Of a stretch of 64,000 nucleotides of DNA, positions 33,241 through 42,208 are shown piece by piece (position 1 is the first letter of the stretch; the number at the start of each line of letters is the position of its first letter). The stretch comes from Armatimonadaceae bacterium (GTDB lineage Bacteria; Armatimonadota; Armatimonadia; Armatimonadales; Armatimonadaceae). The notes beneath the pieces were generated by a model, which did no database searches, was not told the DNA's origin, and worked only from the letters and a program-made list of their open reading frames with translations. The DNA is taken from positions 1 to 64,000 of the forward strand of contig JAUJOK010000016.1 in the NCBI GenBank assembly GCA_030447685.1. The letters are read 5' to 3'. The position numbers were made by a program, and so were the translations under genes.

Positions 33241-34584
33241 TTAAATCCCCAAATTTACCTGGATTGCTTCCGCTACCGAGCGGGTAAGCGTATCTACCTC
33301 CTGCTGGTCCGGCCCTTCGGCCATGACGCGGATCATCTTTTCCGTGCCGGAGGGGCGCACGAAGATACGCCCACGCCCCTGGAGCGCGGCTTCGGCACGG
33401 CCAAGCGCCTCGGCCACGGCGGGTATCTCCTGCCAGCCTTCGCGCCGCGTCACCTTCACGTTGAGAAGCACCTGCGGCAGTTCCTGCATCTCGTCTGCCC
33501 ATTCGCCCAGACTGCGACCGCTTTCGCGGCAGATACGCAGCACCTGAAGCGCAGTGAGGATGCCGTCACCGGTCGTGGTTTTATCGGCGAACAGCAGGTG
33601 GCCGGACTTTTCGCCGCCGAGCGCGCCGCCCACACGGGCCATCTCCTCGGCAACGTAACGGTCGCCGACGGCGGCGCGCAGCAGTCGAATGCCGTGCTTT
33701 TGCAGCGCCTGTTCCAATCCCAGATTACTCATGACCGTGCCGACGACGACATTACCCGGCAGCCGGTTCTGACGCGCCAGGTGGATGCCCGCCAGACACA
33801 GCACCCGGTCGCCGTCCACGATGCGGCCCCGCCCATCCGCCAGGATCACCCGGTCGGCGTCGCCATCGAAGGCAAGCCCCGCATCCGCATTTTCGGCGAC
33901 TACCCGCGCGGCCATCGCTTCCGGGTGCGTGGAGCCGCAGTTCTCGTTGATGTTGACGCCGTCCGGCGTCGCCGCCAGCGTGACGACATCCGCGCCCAAC
34001 TCCGCCAGCACGCGCGGCCCCAGGTAGGAGGCCGCGCCGTTCGCACAGTCCACGACGAGGCGCAGGCCCGCCAGACCGTCCGGGCAGCTTTCCCGCAGGT
34101 GCGCCGCATATGTCTCGATAGCCGCTTCCGAACGGCACAGACGCCCGACACTGCCTCCCACCGGACGCGGGTGCTCCTGCCAGCGCGGTACCTCCTCTTC
34201 GATACGCGCCTCCATGGCGTCGGCAAGCTTGCGCCCGTCCGACCCGAAGAATTTGATGCCGTTGTATTCCGGTGGATTGTGTGACGCCGAAATCACGACG
34301 CCGGCGGCGGCCCCACGCTCGCGAGTGACGAACGCAACCGCCGGGGTCGGGACAACACCGAGCGACGTGACCGGGACGCCCAGCGCGCATAAACCGGCTA
34401 CCAGCGCCGCCTCCAGAAAATCGCCGGAAATGCGCGTGTCGCGGCCCACCACCACCTCGGAAGGCGCTCCTTCCCGCCGAAGCACCACGGCAGCGGCGGC
34501 TCCCAGGGCCATCGCCTGCGCGGGCGCGAGTTCCGTGTTCGCCACGCCGCGAACGCCATCCGTACCAAATAGCTTTTCTGCCAA
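33241..34584 (-). CDS. glmM: Phosphoglucosamine mutase
   Basis: Converts glucosamine-6-phosphate to glucosamine-1-phosphate for peptidoglycan precursor synthesis. The 447 residues are full length. FGTDGVRGVANTELAP opens the protein. The phosphoserine loop is VVISASHNPPEYNGIKFFG, the Mg-binding loop is LAFDGDADRVILAD, the sugar-binding loop is GGEKSGHLLFAD, and the phosphate-binding loop is VRPSGTEKMIRVM. It follows cdaR by 38 bases in the classical cdaA-cdaR-glmM order. Confidence 0.97.
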   Translation of the reverse strand: MAEKLFGTDGVRGVANTELAPAQAMALGAAAAVVLRREGAPSEVVVGRDTRISGDFLEAALVAGLCALGVPVTSLGVVPTPAVAFVTRERGAAAGVVISASHNPPEYNGIKFFGSDGRKLADAMEARIEEEVPRWQEHPRPVGGSVGRLCRSEAAIETYAAHLRESCPDGLAGLRLVVDCANGAASYLGPRVLAELGADVVTLAATPDGVNINENCGSTHPEAMAARVVAENADAGLAFDGDADRVILADGRGRIVDGDRVLCLAGIHLARQNRLPGNVVVGTVMSNLGLEQALQKHGIRLLRAAVGDRYVAEEMARVGGALGGEKSGHLLFADKTTTGDGILTALQVLRICRESGRSLGEWADEMQELPQVLLNVKVTRREGWQEIPAVAEALGRAEAALQGRGRIFVRPSGTEKMIRVMAEGPDQQEVDTLTRSVAEAIQVNLGI

Positions 34585-34622
34585 GAGGAGTCCTTTCTTC
34601 GAGGCGGAACTATCCGCCCGAT

Positions 34623-35657
34623 CTACGGCTGCACGGCCTGAGCAGCGGGCGCTGCCTGAGTATCGTTAGGCGGCGGCGTGGTCGTGGCCGGAGGCGCAGC
34701 CGTCTTCACCGCCCGAATACCCAGCGTCACCCGTACCTGGCTGGCTCCGACAAAGCGCAGTCCCCGGCCCGGCGGCGACAGAGTGATCACGCGCGTCGTC
34801 GTTTCCGACAGACCGCTCACGTTCACAGGAACCGAAACCGAGGTCAGGGATTCCAGAATGCCTGGCGGTCCGGCAACCGTGACCATGCGCGGCTGGACAC
34901 GGACGTCGAATAACTGATACCCTTCCGCCACTTCCCCCACTACAACCGGAGAAACGAGCAGAGTCGTATTGAGCGGAGCGGGCTTCATATCGATACGGAG
35001 CCGCACGCGGGCAGGCTGTATCTCGACGTTTTCGATGATCTGCCCCCCGGCTCCCTCGGGCACCACGCTGACCTCCTTAGTCACCCCGCCCTCCGGTCGG
35101 CTATCTACGGTCGCGACCACGCGGCGCACGTTTTTTATCACGGACGCCGGACCGACCAGCTCCACCTGCGGCGGGCTAAGAACCGGTTCGCTGAAATTGT
35201 AGCCGTAGCGGGCCTGCACCGGCGGAACTTCGACGGCGAAACGGCGGCGAACCTTACGCTCCAGCGTCGTCGTCAGGTAGGAAGGACCGTCCGGCCCTTC
35301 CACTTTTTCGCGCATGTTCGCCGGTAATTCGTAGCGCACGGGAAACCGGTGTGACTGCGCCGTCGCGCCCGTAAGGTCCAGCGTCGCCACGGGCGCATCC
35401 TCGGCCAGCGTGCGAATCACCTCCGGCGGCCCGGAAACCAGTACGGAGATTTTTCGGGGTGGCGTGGTAACGATCAGGTCCGCCGGAACGTTACGCACCT
35501 CCGGCTGGATAGTGAAGCTGCGTGACAGCGTGGGGGTTTTCTGCTGTGCCAGGGCGACCACATACAGCAAAACGGCGACGATGACCGAAATGATTTTATA
35601 GCCCAGGTTGCGGCGAAACACCGAAACGATCAGGCTGCGGCGCAGGCTGGCGATCAT
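34623..35657 (-). CDS. cdaR: YbbR-domain protein, regulator of diadenylate cyclase
   Basis: 344 residues with one N-terminal transmembrane helix (LGYKIISVIVAVLLYVVAL) followed by repeated YbbR beta domains, for example VRNVPADLIVTTPPRKISVLVSGP, and VPVNVSGLSETTTRVITLSPPG near the end. The C-terminus is Pro/Ala/Thr-rich. In Firmicutes this protein sits in the membrane and modulates CdaA. The start overlaps the stop of the cyclase gene by four bases, so the two are made together. Confidence 0.9.
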   Translation of the reverse strand: MIASLRRSLIVSVFRRNLGYKIISVIVAVLLYVVALAQQKTPTLSRSFTIQPEVRNVPADLIVTTPPRKISVLVSGPPEVIRTLAEDAPVATLDLTGATAQSHRFPVRYELPANMREKVEGPDGPSYLTTTLERKVRRRFAVEVPPVQARYGYNFSEPVLSPPQVELVGPASVIKNVRRVVATVDSRPEGGVTKEVSVVPEGAGGQIIENVEIQPARVRLRIDMKPAPLNTTLLVSPVVVGEVAEGYQLFDVRVQPRMVTVAGPPGILESLTSVSVPVNVSGLSETTTRVITLSPPGRGLRFVGASQVRVTLGIRAVKTAAPPATTTPPPNDTQAAPAAQAVQP

Positions 35658-36511
35658 TTTTCCTCCGCAGGACGCCGGCGTCCGAGGGTCAGGGTGCGCC
35701 GCGAACCGGTCTTGCCCGGCGAGCGCCCGAACGCTTCCAGCAGGCGGGTACGAAGCGTATCGTCCTTGAGGCCGGGAATCAGCTTACCGTTCACAGCGAG
35801 CGAGATGGTGCCGCGCTCCTCGGAAACCACCACGACCACGGCGTCCGAATGTTCGGAAACCCCGATAGCCGCGCGATGCCGCATGTGAACGTTGGTGGAG
35901 ATGTTCGGCGAGTCGGAAAGCGGCAGCGTGCACCCCGCCGCGACGATGCGCCGCCCACGTATGATCACCGCACCGTCATGCAGCGGCGTTCCGTGATGGA
36001 AAATCGTGCCCAGTAATTCGGCGGATACCTCGGCGTCCATCTCCGTGCCGGTCGTCGCTACGTCGGACAAGCCGGTTTCGCGCTCCATTACCATCAGCGC
36101 CCCGACCTTTCTGGGTGCAAGCAGCGTCGCGGCCCGCACCACCTCCTCGATAGTTTCCGTCATGTCGGCGCGGTTTACCACATGAAGCGGCGCACCCCAG
36201 AAGTTCAGCCGTCCCAGACCCTCCAGCAGGTCACGCAGTTCGGGGTACAGCAGAATGACGATGGCGACCGGACCGAGCGGCGTCACCTGGCGCAATATCC
36301 AGTTAAGCGTTACCAGGCCCGCCTGCTCGGAGAAGAAAAGGAGCACGAAGAAGACCGACAGCCCCAGGAGAATCTGCCAGGCGCGGCGGCCTTTGGCAAG
36401 AAGGATAAGGCGATAGATAACGTAGGAGACAATACAGATGTCAATGACCATCCGCACGAGAGCGGCATAGTCAATAGCTTGAAGGGAGCGGATCGCCTGA
36501 GAAAAAAACAT
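35654..36511 (-). CDS. cdaA: Diadenylate cyclase CdaA
   Basis: Makes cyclic di-AMP from two ATP. From the ATG at 36511 the product is 285 residues. There are three N-terminal transmembrane helices, ending with WILRQVTPLGPVAIVILLYPELRDLLEGLGR, then the DAC (DisA_N) domain. The catalytic motifs are intact: HDGAVIIRG (DGA) and NVHMRHRAAIGVSEHSDA (RHR), followed by VVVVSEERGTISLA. The longer frame upstream of 36511 is non-coding and includes part of rnpB on the other strand. The cdaA-cdaR-glmM order links c-di-AMP signalling with cell-wall synthesis. Confidence 0.95.
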   Translation of the reverse strand: MFFSQAIRSLQAIDYAALVRMVIDICIVSYVIYRLILLAKGRRAWQILLGLSVFFVLLFFSEQAGLVTLNWILRQVTPLGPVAIVILLYPELRDLLEGLGRLNFWGAPLHVVNRADMTETIEEVVRAATLLAPRKVGALMVMERETGLSDVATTGTEMDAEVSAELLGTIFHHGTPLHDGAVIIRGRRIVAAGCTLPLSDSPNISTNVHMRHRAAIGVSEHSDAVVVVVSEERGTISLAVNGKLIPGLKDDTLRTRLLEAFGRSPGKTGSRRTLTLGRRRPAEEK

Positions 36512-36626
36512 ACGGTGAGGCCCGCGCCGCGTATTTTTAGTAGTTTTCGGGCGGCGGTTTTCAGTATAGCATGTTTCACGAACCCAGGCAACGCGTGAGA
36601 GTGCGCTCGTAAGGCTCAGCCCGTGA

Positions 36627-36632
36627 TACAAT
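36627..36632 (+). promoter_or_regulatory. -10 element of rnpB
   Basis: TACAAT ends seven bases before the inferred 5' end of the RNase P RNA. No convincing -35 hexamer was seen. Confidence 0.45.
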
Positions 36633-36638
36633 GAGCCG

Positions 36639-37057
36639 GAGTGGGTCGGGTGGTCGCGGCGGTCTTCGGACGGCTGAGGAAAGTCCGGGCTCCACAGGGC
36701 ACGATGCTCGTTAACGGCGAGGCGGGGCGACCCGACGGAAAGTGCAACAGAAAGATACCGCCGGGCGGAGTTGTGGGTTGAGAGCTGAGAGTTGAGCGTT
36801 GAGAGACATAATCCTTTACGCTCAACCCTCAACCTTCAACGCTCAACCCTCTTCCGGTAAGGGTGAAATGGTGCGGTAAGGGCGCACCGGCGGCGTGGTG
36901 ACACGTCGGCCCGGCAAACCCCATCCGGAGCAAGGCCCGATAAGGAGAGGTTGACGCTGCCCGCCGACTCTCCGGGTAGGGCCGCTTGAGGCGCGCGGCA
37001 ACGCGCGTCCCAGAGAGATGACCACACAAATACAGAACCCGGCTTATAGACCCACTC
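36639..37057 (+). ncRNA. rnpB: RNase P RNA, bacterial class A
   Basis: Catalytic RNA that matures tRNA 5' ends. The universally conserved 5' core GAGGAAAGTCCGGGCTCC, the ACAGAAA segment and the 3' core ACAGAACCCGGCTTATAG are all visible. GAGTGGGTC at 36639-36647 pairs with GACCCACTC at 37049-37057 to close helix P1, fixing both ends. The tRNA-binding GGTAAGGGTGAAA region near 36855 is present. The variable P12 arm (36775-36849) is expanded with GTTGAG-type simple repeats that fold back on a complementary CTCAAC tract. A metallophosphoesterase frame begins inside the 3' end. Confidence 0.97.
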
Positions 37058-37761
37058 CGACTTCCGAGCCGCCGCGCCTGACACCCCGGCGCGTCTGGGC
37101 GCTGGCAGATACCCACCTGGGGGCCGCGGTCGGTAAAACCATGAACCGCTTCGGCACGCACTGGGAAGGCCACCCCGAGCGCATTCGCCGCAACTGCGCC
37201 GAGCTGATTGCCGACCAGGACATCCTGCTTCTGCCCGGCGACCTTTCCTGGGCGATGCGCCGCGACGAAGCCGAGCCGGATTTACAGCTTCTGGCCTCGC
37301 TGCCGGGCATCAAGGTCGCCATCAAGGGAAATCACGACTACTGGTGGGCCAGCGGCAAAGACATCGCCTATCCCGGTCTGCACTCCCCACCCGTACTTCT
37401 GGATAACGGCGCGATAGGAATCGCGGGAACGCGCGGCTGGTTCGTGCCGACGCCGGGCATGCCCGATGAAGCGGCGAACCGGAAGATACTGGAGCGGGAA
37501 CGTGGGCGGCTGCGCCGGAGCCTGGAGGCCATACAGGAATGTGCGGTAAAGCTGGCGATGACGCACTATCCACCCCATCCCTACCTCCCGGACCTGGCGG
37601 CGGTGAACGTCGCGGCGGTGGCTTATGGGCATATCCATCAGGGTTCGCCGCCCGAAGCGGAACGCTACGCCCACGACGGCGACGTGGTGGACGGCGTCGC
37701 TCTGTTCTGCGTGGCCTGTGACCGCATCGGCTTCGCTCCGCGCCTGTTAGCCGAAATTTGA
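37018..37761 (+). CDS. Metallophosphoesterase overlapping the rnpB 3' end
   Basis: 247 residues with calcineurin-like motifs: WALADTHLG (D-x-H), LLPGDLSW (GD), IKGNHDYWW (GNHD), MTHYPPHP and YGHIHQG (GHxH). The substrate is not predictable; similar predicted phosphohydrolases are widespread. The only ATG before the first metal motif is at 37018, which lies 40 bases inside RNase P RNA. A start outside rnpB would need CTG 37078, which keeps the DTH motif. Either the gene overlaps rnpB or initiation is non-canonical. It is co-directional with rnpB. Confidence 0.88.
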   Translation: MTTQIQNPAYRPTPTSEPPRLTPRRVWALADTHLGAAVGKTMNRFGTHWEGHPERIRRNCAELIADQDILLLPGDLSWAMRRDEAEPDLQLLASLPGIKVAIKGNHDYWWASGKDIAYPGLHSPPVLLDNGAIGIAGTRGWFVPTPGMPDEAANRKILERERGRLRRSLEAIQECAVKLAMTHYPPHPYLPDLAAVNVAAVAYGHIHQGSPPEAERYAHDGDVVDGVALFCVACDRIGFAPRLLAEI

Positions 37762-37789
37762 GCCTGCCTTTTCGCCGCCGCTGCCGCCG

Positions 37790-39778
37790 TCAGCGCGCTG
37801 AAGCGGTGGCCGTGCCTTCTGCCCCGCGCGCCTGTTGTTCCCCCTTCTGAAGAAACGACGCAAATTCGGCAGGCTTGCGGATTCCGGCAATTCGGCTCAC
37901 GGGCGCGCCCTGCGGCGTAAGTACAGCGTACAGCGGCAGCGCGACATCCCCGAAGGTATTTTCCTGGTACGCCTGGTTCTTCTTGCTTTCCTCATCCTGA
38001 CCGTCCGTGTACAGGCGGATGCGAATGAACTTTTCCATCTCCGCGCGAACGGCGGGCTTCGGGAAGACGTTCTTTTCCATCAGGCGGCAATTCGTGCAGG
38101 CGTAGCCGGTAAAGTCGATCAGCACGGGGCGGTTTTGCGCCTTGGCCTCCGCCAGACCCGCCTCCAGCGTCTCGTGCCATACCAGCCCGTCCCCCTCCGC
38201 CATCTGCGACTGTCCGATGCCGTATCCTTCGGGCGGCAGCAGCGCTGCCACCCAGCCGTTCAGGGGGCGTCCCGTCAGCCCATACAGAAAATACAGCGCC
38301 AGAGCGCCGAATGCCGCCGACCAGACGGCCCGCCGAAGAGAAGGGCGGCCTTCCGGCGTGCCGAAGCCGACACGCAGAATGCCCAGAAGCCACAGTGAAG
38401 CCGCCAGCGCGATAATCGCCCACAGCGCCAGCAGAACCGGTGTCGTCAGAACCTGCCAGTTCCACACGACATCGACGTTGGAAAGAAATTTCAGCGCCGC
38501 CGCCAGTTCGATGAAACCCATGGTTCCCTTGACCGTGCTCAGCCATGCGCCGCTTTTCGGCAGGCGGGCCAGCCAGCCGGGAAACAGCGCGAGCAGGAAG
38601 AACGGCAGCGCCAGCGCGGTCGCGAACACGGCCATGCCCAATATCGGCCTGACCCACTGCCCGCCCGACGATGCCTGCGACGCGGCGACCAGCACCGTTC
38701 CCATAATCGGGGCGGTACAGGTGAAAGCCGCGATAACAAACGTCAGGCCCATTCCCAGAACGCCCAGGGTTCCGCTGTGCCCACGCCCACCCACGGCCAG
38801 CCTTTGCAGGGAGGCGGGCAGGCGCAGTTCGACTACCTCCAGCAAAGACAAAGCGAACAGGACAAACAGCGTCGTGAAGGCCAGATTGACCCACGGATTC
38901 GCGGCTAACTGGTTTGCGCCCGCCGCCCCGACCGTGGCGGCCAGCACCGCCCCGATACCCGTGAAGGCCAGCACGATCCCCAGCGAATAGGTTGCCGCCA
39001 GACGCACCACCGCGCCCTGCATCGCCCGTGCGTTGCCGTCTCCCTTCGCCGTTGCCTGCTTCGTGAAAAAGGCCAGGGTCACGGGGACCATTGGGAAGAC
39101 GCACGGTGTCACCAGGGCCAGCAGTCCGCCTCCGAAGGCGGCCAGCAGAAAGGGAATCAACCCCTCGCTGCCACCCGTGCTACCGGCGTCGGTAACGTCT
39201 CCCGTTGTGCCCGCCGCTGCTGTGGGAGTGGCGGGTTCCGATCCGGTGTACTCGGGGCGAACCGGACCGGACTCGATGGCGAGCGTGGCAGAAACCTCAA
39301 CATCGCGCGGCGGCAGACATACGTTTTCATTACAGGCCATGAAGCCGACCGTTATCCTGACCGGCAGTTTGGCCGTAGGCACGGCGTCGCTGGGAACCAC
39401 AAGCCGCTGGGTGAATGTTGCCGTGCCTTCATGGTAGCCTACCTCTTTTTGAAAGGCGACGTCATTTTTTCGTTTCGGCGCGCTTTCCGTCGTCTTCCCG
39501 ACCGGATCGAGTGCCCCCGCCTTGATCGTGAGCGTCGTCGGCACGGGGCCGGGCGGCGGCACGGGCACGGCGGAATAGATATACCAGGAGGGCTGTATCG
39601 TTGCCGTTACCGTAACGGTCACTATCTCGCCGGGCCGGGCAGTTGCCGGGGAAACCGCCGCCGTGAAGGTCGCGCGCTGGGCGGGAGCGGCGAGAACAGG
39701 GCGGGCACTGGCCAGTAATTCCAGCAGCACAACCAGCGGCAAAAGAAGAGCGGGCAGCCGGACAGGTGACATCGGCAC
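37790..39778 (-). CDS. dsbD: Thiol:disulfide interchange protein DsbD
   Basis: Carries electrons from cytoplasmic thioredoxin across the membrane to extracytoplasmic thiols. The 662 residues comprise a signal peptide, an N-terminal DsbD-alpha domain with the Cys pair ACNENVCLPP, and an eight-helix core with the conserved VTPCVFPMVPVTLAFF and FTCTAPIMGTVL, whose cysteines form the membrane relay. A C-terminal thioredoxin-like domain has the CxxC YACTNCRLMEKNVF. GAGGAGG lies upstream of the ATG. The exported Cys-rich proteins elsewhere in the window would be natural beneficiaries, but that is inference. Confidence 0.95.
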   Translation of the reverse strand: MPMSPVRLPALLLPLVVLLELLASARPVLAAPAQRATFTAAVSPATARPGEIVTVTVTATIQPSWYIYSAVPVPPPGPVPTTLTIKAGALDPVGKTTESAPKRKNDVAFQKEVGYHEGTATFTQRLVVPSDAVPTAKLPVRITVGFMACNENVCLPPRDVEVSATLAIESGPVRPEYTGSEPATPTAAAGTTGDVTDAGSTGGSEGLIPFLLAAFGGGLLALVTPCVFPMVPVTLAFFTKQATAKGDGNARAMQGAVVRLAATYSLGIVLAFTGIGAVLAATVGAAGANQLAANPWVNLAFTTLFVLFALSLLEVVELRLPASLQRLAVGGRGHSGTLGVLGMGLTFVIAAFTCTAPIMGTVLVAASQASSGGQWVRPILGMAVFATALALPFFLLALFPGWLARLPKSGAWLSTVKGTMGFIELAAALKFLSNVDVVWNWQVLTTPVLLALWAIIALAASLWLLGILRVGFGTPEGRPSLRRAVWSAAFGALALYFLYGLTGRPLNGWVAALLPPEGYGIGQSQMAEGDGLVWHETLEAGLAEAKAQNRPVLIDFTGYACTNCRLMEKNVFPKPAVRAEMEKFIRIRLYTDGQDEESKKNQAYQENTFGDVALPLYAVLTPQGAPVSRIAGIRKPAEFASFLQKGEQQARGAEGTATASAR

Positions 39779-39959
39779 GGGATTCCTCCTCAGGTCGGCA
39801 AGCGCAAACCGAAATGAGCATCAAAATAAAAGCTACTGGAAGAGTATACGCGCCGGAAGGCCGTTCTGCTCCCAATAGTTTCAGATAAGCAGCCGGGCGC
39901 GTGTCAAAATGGCGTTAGTCAGGGAACCATGGAAGCGTACAGGCGAGCGCCATCCGGCG

Positions 39960-39989
39960 TTGACACGGGCGATTTCGTTCGGATACAAT
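39960..39989 (+). promoter_or_regulatory. Promoter of the citrate synthase gene
   Basis: TTGACA (39960-39965), an 18-base spacer and TACAAT (39984-39989). The predicted start near 39996 leaves a leader of about 64 bases. Confidence 0.7.
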
Positions 39990-40059
39990 GCTTCCGGTTT
40001 GATCGCCACCCCGGTAATCGGTGGCTCGAAAAATATACATGACGATGAAAAAGGAAAAT

Positions 40060-41248
40060 ATGGCTATGAAAGCCGATCCTGGCGAGGCAGGCGTGGGCGG
40101 CGGAATGCCGCATGTGGCGCGGGGTCTGGAAGGGGTCGTCGCCGCTGCCACGAACATCGCCGAGGTAGACGGCGAGCGGGGTCGGCTGACCCTCAAAGGA
40201 TACGATGTCAGCGAGCTTTCCGGGCGCGTCACATTCGAAGAGGTCTGTTACCTGCTGTGGTACGGCAAGCTGCCGAGCCGCGCGGAATACGATGATCTGC
40301 GCGCCGAAATGAGTCGGGCGCGCGAACTGCCTGCCCCGGCGCTGGCGGCGCTGCGGGAACTGGCGACCCAGGCCCAGGGTATGCATATCCTGCGGATGGG
40401 CGCTTCCATGCTTTCGGTCGGGGATGACGACGTAGACAACCTCAACCCGGACGTGAGCCGACGGCGCGCGGCACGGCTTCAGGCACAGATGCCTGCCCTG
40501 GTCGCACACACCTATCGGCTGAAAGCGGGCAAGGATATAGTTACCCCGAAGCCGGAGCATGGGCTGGCGCAAGGATTCCTGTACATGCTGGAGGGCGAGG
40601 AGCCGGACCCGGCGCGCGTCGCTGGACTGGATGCCTATCTGGTGGCGGTAAGCGAGCATGGTCTGAACGCCTCGACGTTTACGGGCCGGGTGGTCATCTC
40701 TACCAGTTCGGATATGGTTTCCGCACTGACGGCGGCTATCTGCTCGCTGAAAGGGCCGCGACACGGCGGGGTTCCCGGTCCGGTACTGAAAATGCTGAAC
40801 GAGATCGGCACGCCCCAAAATGCCGAGACGTACATCCGCCGGGAACTGACCGAGGGGCGGCGCATCATGGGTTTCGGGCACCGTATCTACAAGGTGCGTG
40901 ACCCGCGCGGCGCGCTGCTGAGCGGTGCCGCCGGGAAGATGGCGGCCCGCACGGGTGATACGCAGCTTTGGGACCTGACCAAATCCGTGGAAGAAACGAC
41001 GGTGCGGGTGCTGGCCGAAGTGAAGCCGGGCCGCGACCTGCACGCTAACGTCGAACTTTTCGCCGCTTTGATCCTGCACGCGGTCGGCGTGCCGTCGGAT
41101 CTGTTCACCCCGTGCTTCGCCATTGGGCGCACGGCGGGCTGGACGGCGCACATGGTCGAACAGTTGGAGGAGACGAAGATTATCCGGCCCGAATCCATCT
41201 ATGTCGGGCCGCGCGGATCTGAAATGGCAGCCGATGGAGCAGCGGTAA
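40060..41248 (+). pseudogene. Citrate synthase, frameshifted in the last codons
   Basis: Condenses acetyl-CoA and oxaloacetate. Signatures are GLEGVVAAATNIAEVDGERG, the His of SEHGLNAS, GPRHGGVPGPVLKML, the catalytic-region MGFGHRIYKVRDPR and FTPCFAIGRTAGWTAHM. AAGGA precedes the ATGs at 40060 and 40066. The open frame runs past the terminator to 41334, ending in an unnatural tail. Removing one base near 41212 restores YVGPADLKWQPMEQR and a TAA at 41246-41248, just before the terminator, which is a typical citrate synthase C-terminus. I therefore treat the extension as an artefact. Distinguishing citrate from 2-methylcitrate synthase is not possible here. Confidence 0.88.
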
Positions 41249-41256
41249 AGGCGAAA

Positions 41257-41292
41257 CCGGGGGCAGGGCCGAAAGCCCTGCCCCCGGTTTTT
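41257..41292 (+). terminator. Intrinsic terminator of citrate synthase gene
   Basis: CCGGGGGCAGGGC pairs perfectly with GCCCTGCCCCCGG around a five-base loop, followed by five T. It starts nine bases after the corrected stop codon. Confidence 0.93.
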
Positions 41293-41731
41293 ATGTTGCA
41301 GCGGCAGCTTGTCGCGACGCCTTTTTCAGCGTGACACAAGCGCCGGTCGTTGTGGAAGCGATCTCGACCCGATCCGCGAGGGCGCACATCAGCGGCAGAC
41401 CCCGCCCGCCGGTCGCATCCGGGCCGGGCATGACCGGCGCTCCCGGCGCGCTGAACCCGCTCCCCTCGTCGCAAACTTCCACGGTCATCAGCCCCGGCGA
41501 ATAACCGCAGACGACACGGATAGTGTTGCGCTCGCCCTGCGGCGAGCCGTGTCGAATGGCATTGGCGACTGCCTCGTCCACGGCGGTCAGAAGGTCATCC
41601 ACCTCTTCCCGATTCAGCGATGCACCGGGAGACAAGTGTTCTACCAGACGGCGGACTTTTGCCAGATACTCCGCTTTCGCGGAAAATTCCAGCTTTACCG
41701 GATTATCGTTATCGACATCGGCAGATGACAT
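41291..41731 (-). CDS. Anti-sigma factor kinase (RsbW-like HATPase)
   Basis: From ATG 41731 the protein has 146 residues and a GHKL ATPase fold: LLTAVDEAVANAIRHG (N box), VCDEGSGF (G1 box) and GGRGLPLMCALAD (G2). Such kinases bind a sigma factor and phosphorylate a STAS antagonist. The C-terminal Ala/Gln-rich tail is short. A STAS-protein gene lies 53 bases upstream on the same strand, giving a partner-switching pair. No sigma-B-type gene is adjacent, so the target sigma factor must be elsewhere. Confidence 0.85.
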   Translation of the reverse strand: MSSADVDNDNPVKLEFSAKAEYLAKVRRLVEHLSPGASLNREEVDDLLTAVDEAVANAIRHGSPQGERNTIRVVCGYSPGLMTVEVCDEGSGFSAPGAPVMPGPDATGGRGLPLMCALADRVEIASTTTGACVTLKKASRQAAAAT

Positions 41732-41784
41732 CGCGCTGACACACCTCAGGTCAATCAACAAGCGAGCCACGCGCCGACCGAAGC

Positions 41785-42142
41785 TCAGACGGCGGGCGTC
41801 ACTTCCTCCGGCGTGTAGCAGATTCGCAAGAACGAATCAAAACGGCCCAGGCGCAGCACGCGCGCTCGGGCTGGCTGCCCTTGGCGATTACCAGCGCCAA
41901 TTGGCAGGTTGCGGCGAACCGCTTCCGTATTTCCACCAGAAGCGCGAGGCCCGCCGAATCGATAAATTGAACCTCCCGGATGTCCACCGCCAACGGCCCC
42001 GGCTGCGCCTGTCGGGAGCAGGATTGCTCCAGTACCTCGCGCAGCTTCGGCGTCGTCGAAAGGTCTACATCCCCCTGCGCCGCCACGAACGGTATTCCCC
42101 GATGTCCGAGGTGGTAACAACTAAATCATCTATTTCAATCAT
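41785..42142 (-). pseudogene. STAS-domain anti-sigma factor antagonist, two frameshifts
   Basis: The central frame encodes VAAQGDVDLSTTPKLREVLEQ and DIREVQFIDSAGLALLVEIR, the STAS phosphoacceptor loop with Ser in DSAGL. Neither end fits that frame. Upstream, ATG 42142 begins MIEIDDLVVTTSDIGEYR in another frame, joined by one missing base near 42085. Downstream, LRLGRFDSFLRICYTPEEV is recovered by another shift near 41865. The joined protein is about 118 residues, normal for RsbV-type proteins, and would be the substrate of the neighbouring kinase. Alternatively GTG 42086 is the start. Confidence 0.75.
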
Positions 42143-42208
42143 GGTCGCCCTGGAGGCATTCCTCCTTTTCCCAATAAGTGCAGCTTCTAAGCATGGGCCG
42201 CCCAACCA

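Noticed and set aside
36512-36832. N-terminal extension of the diadenylate cyclase frame
   Set aside because: The region includes rnpB on the opposite strand, and the first membrane helix begins right after ATG 36511.
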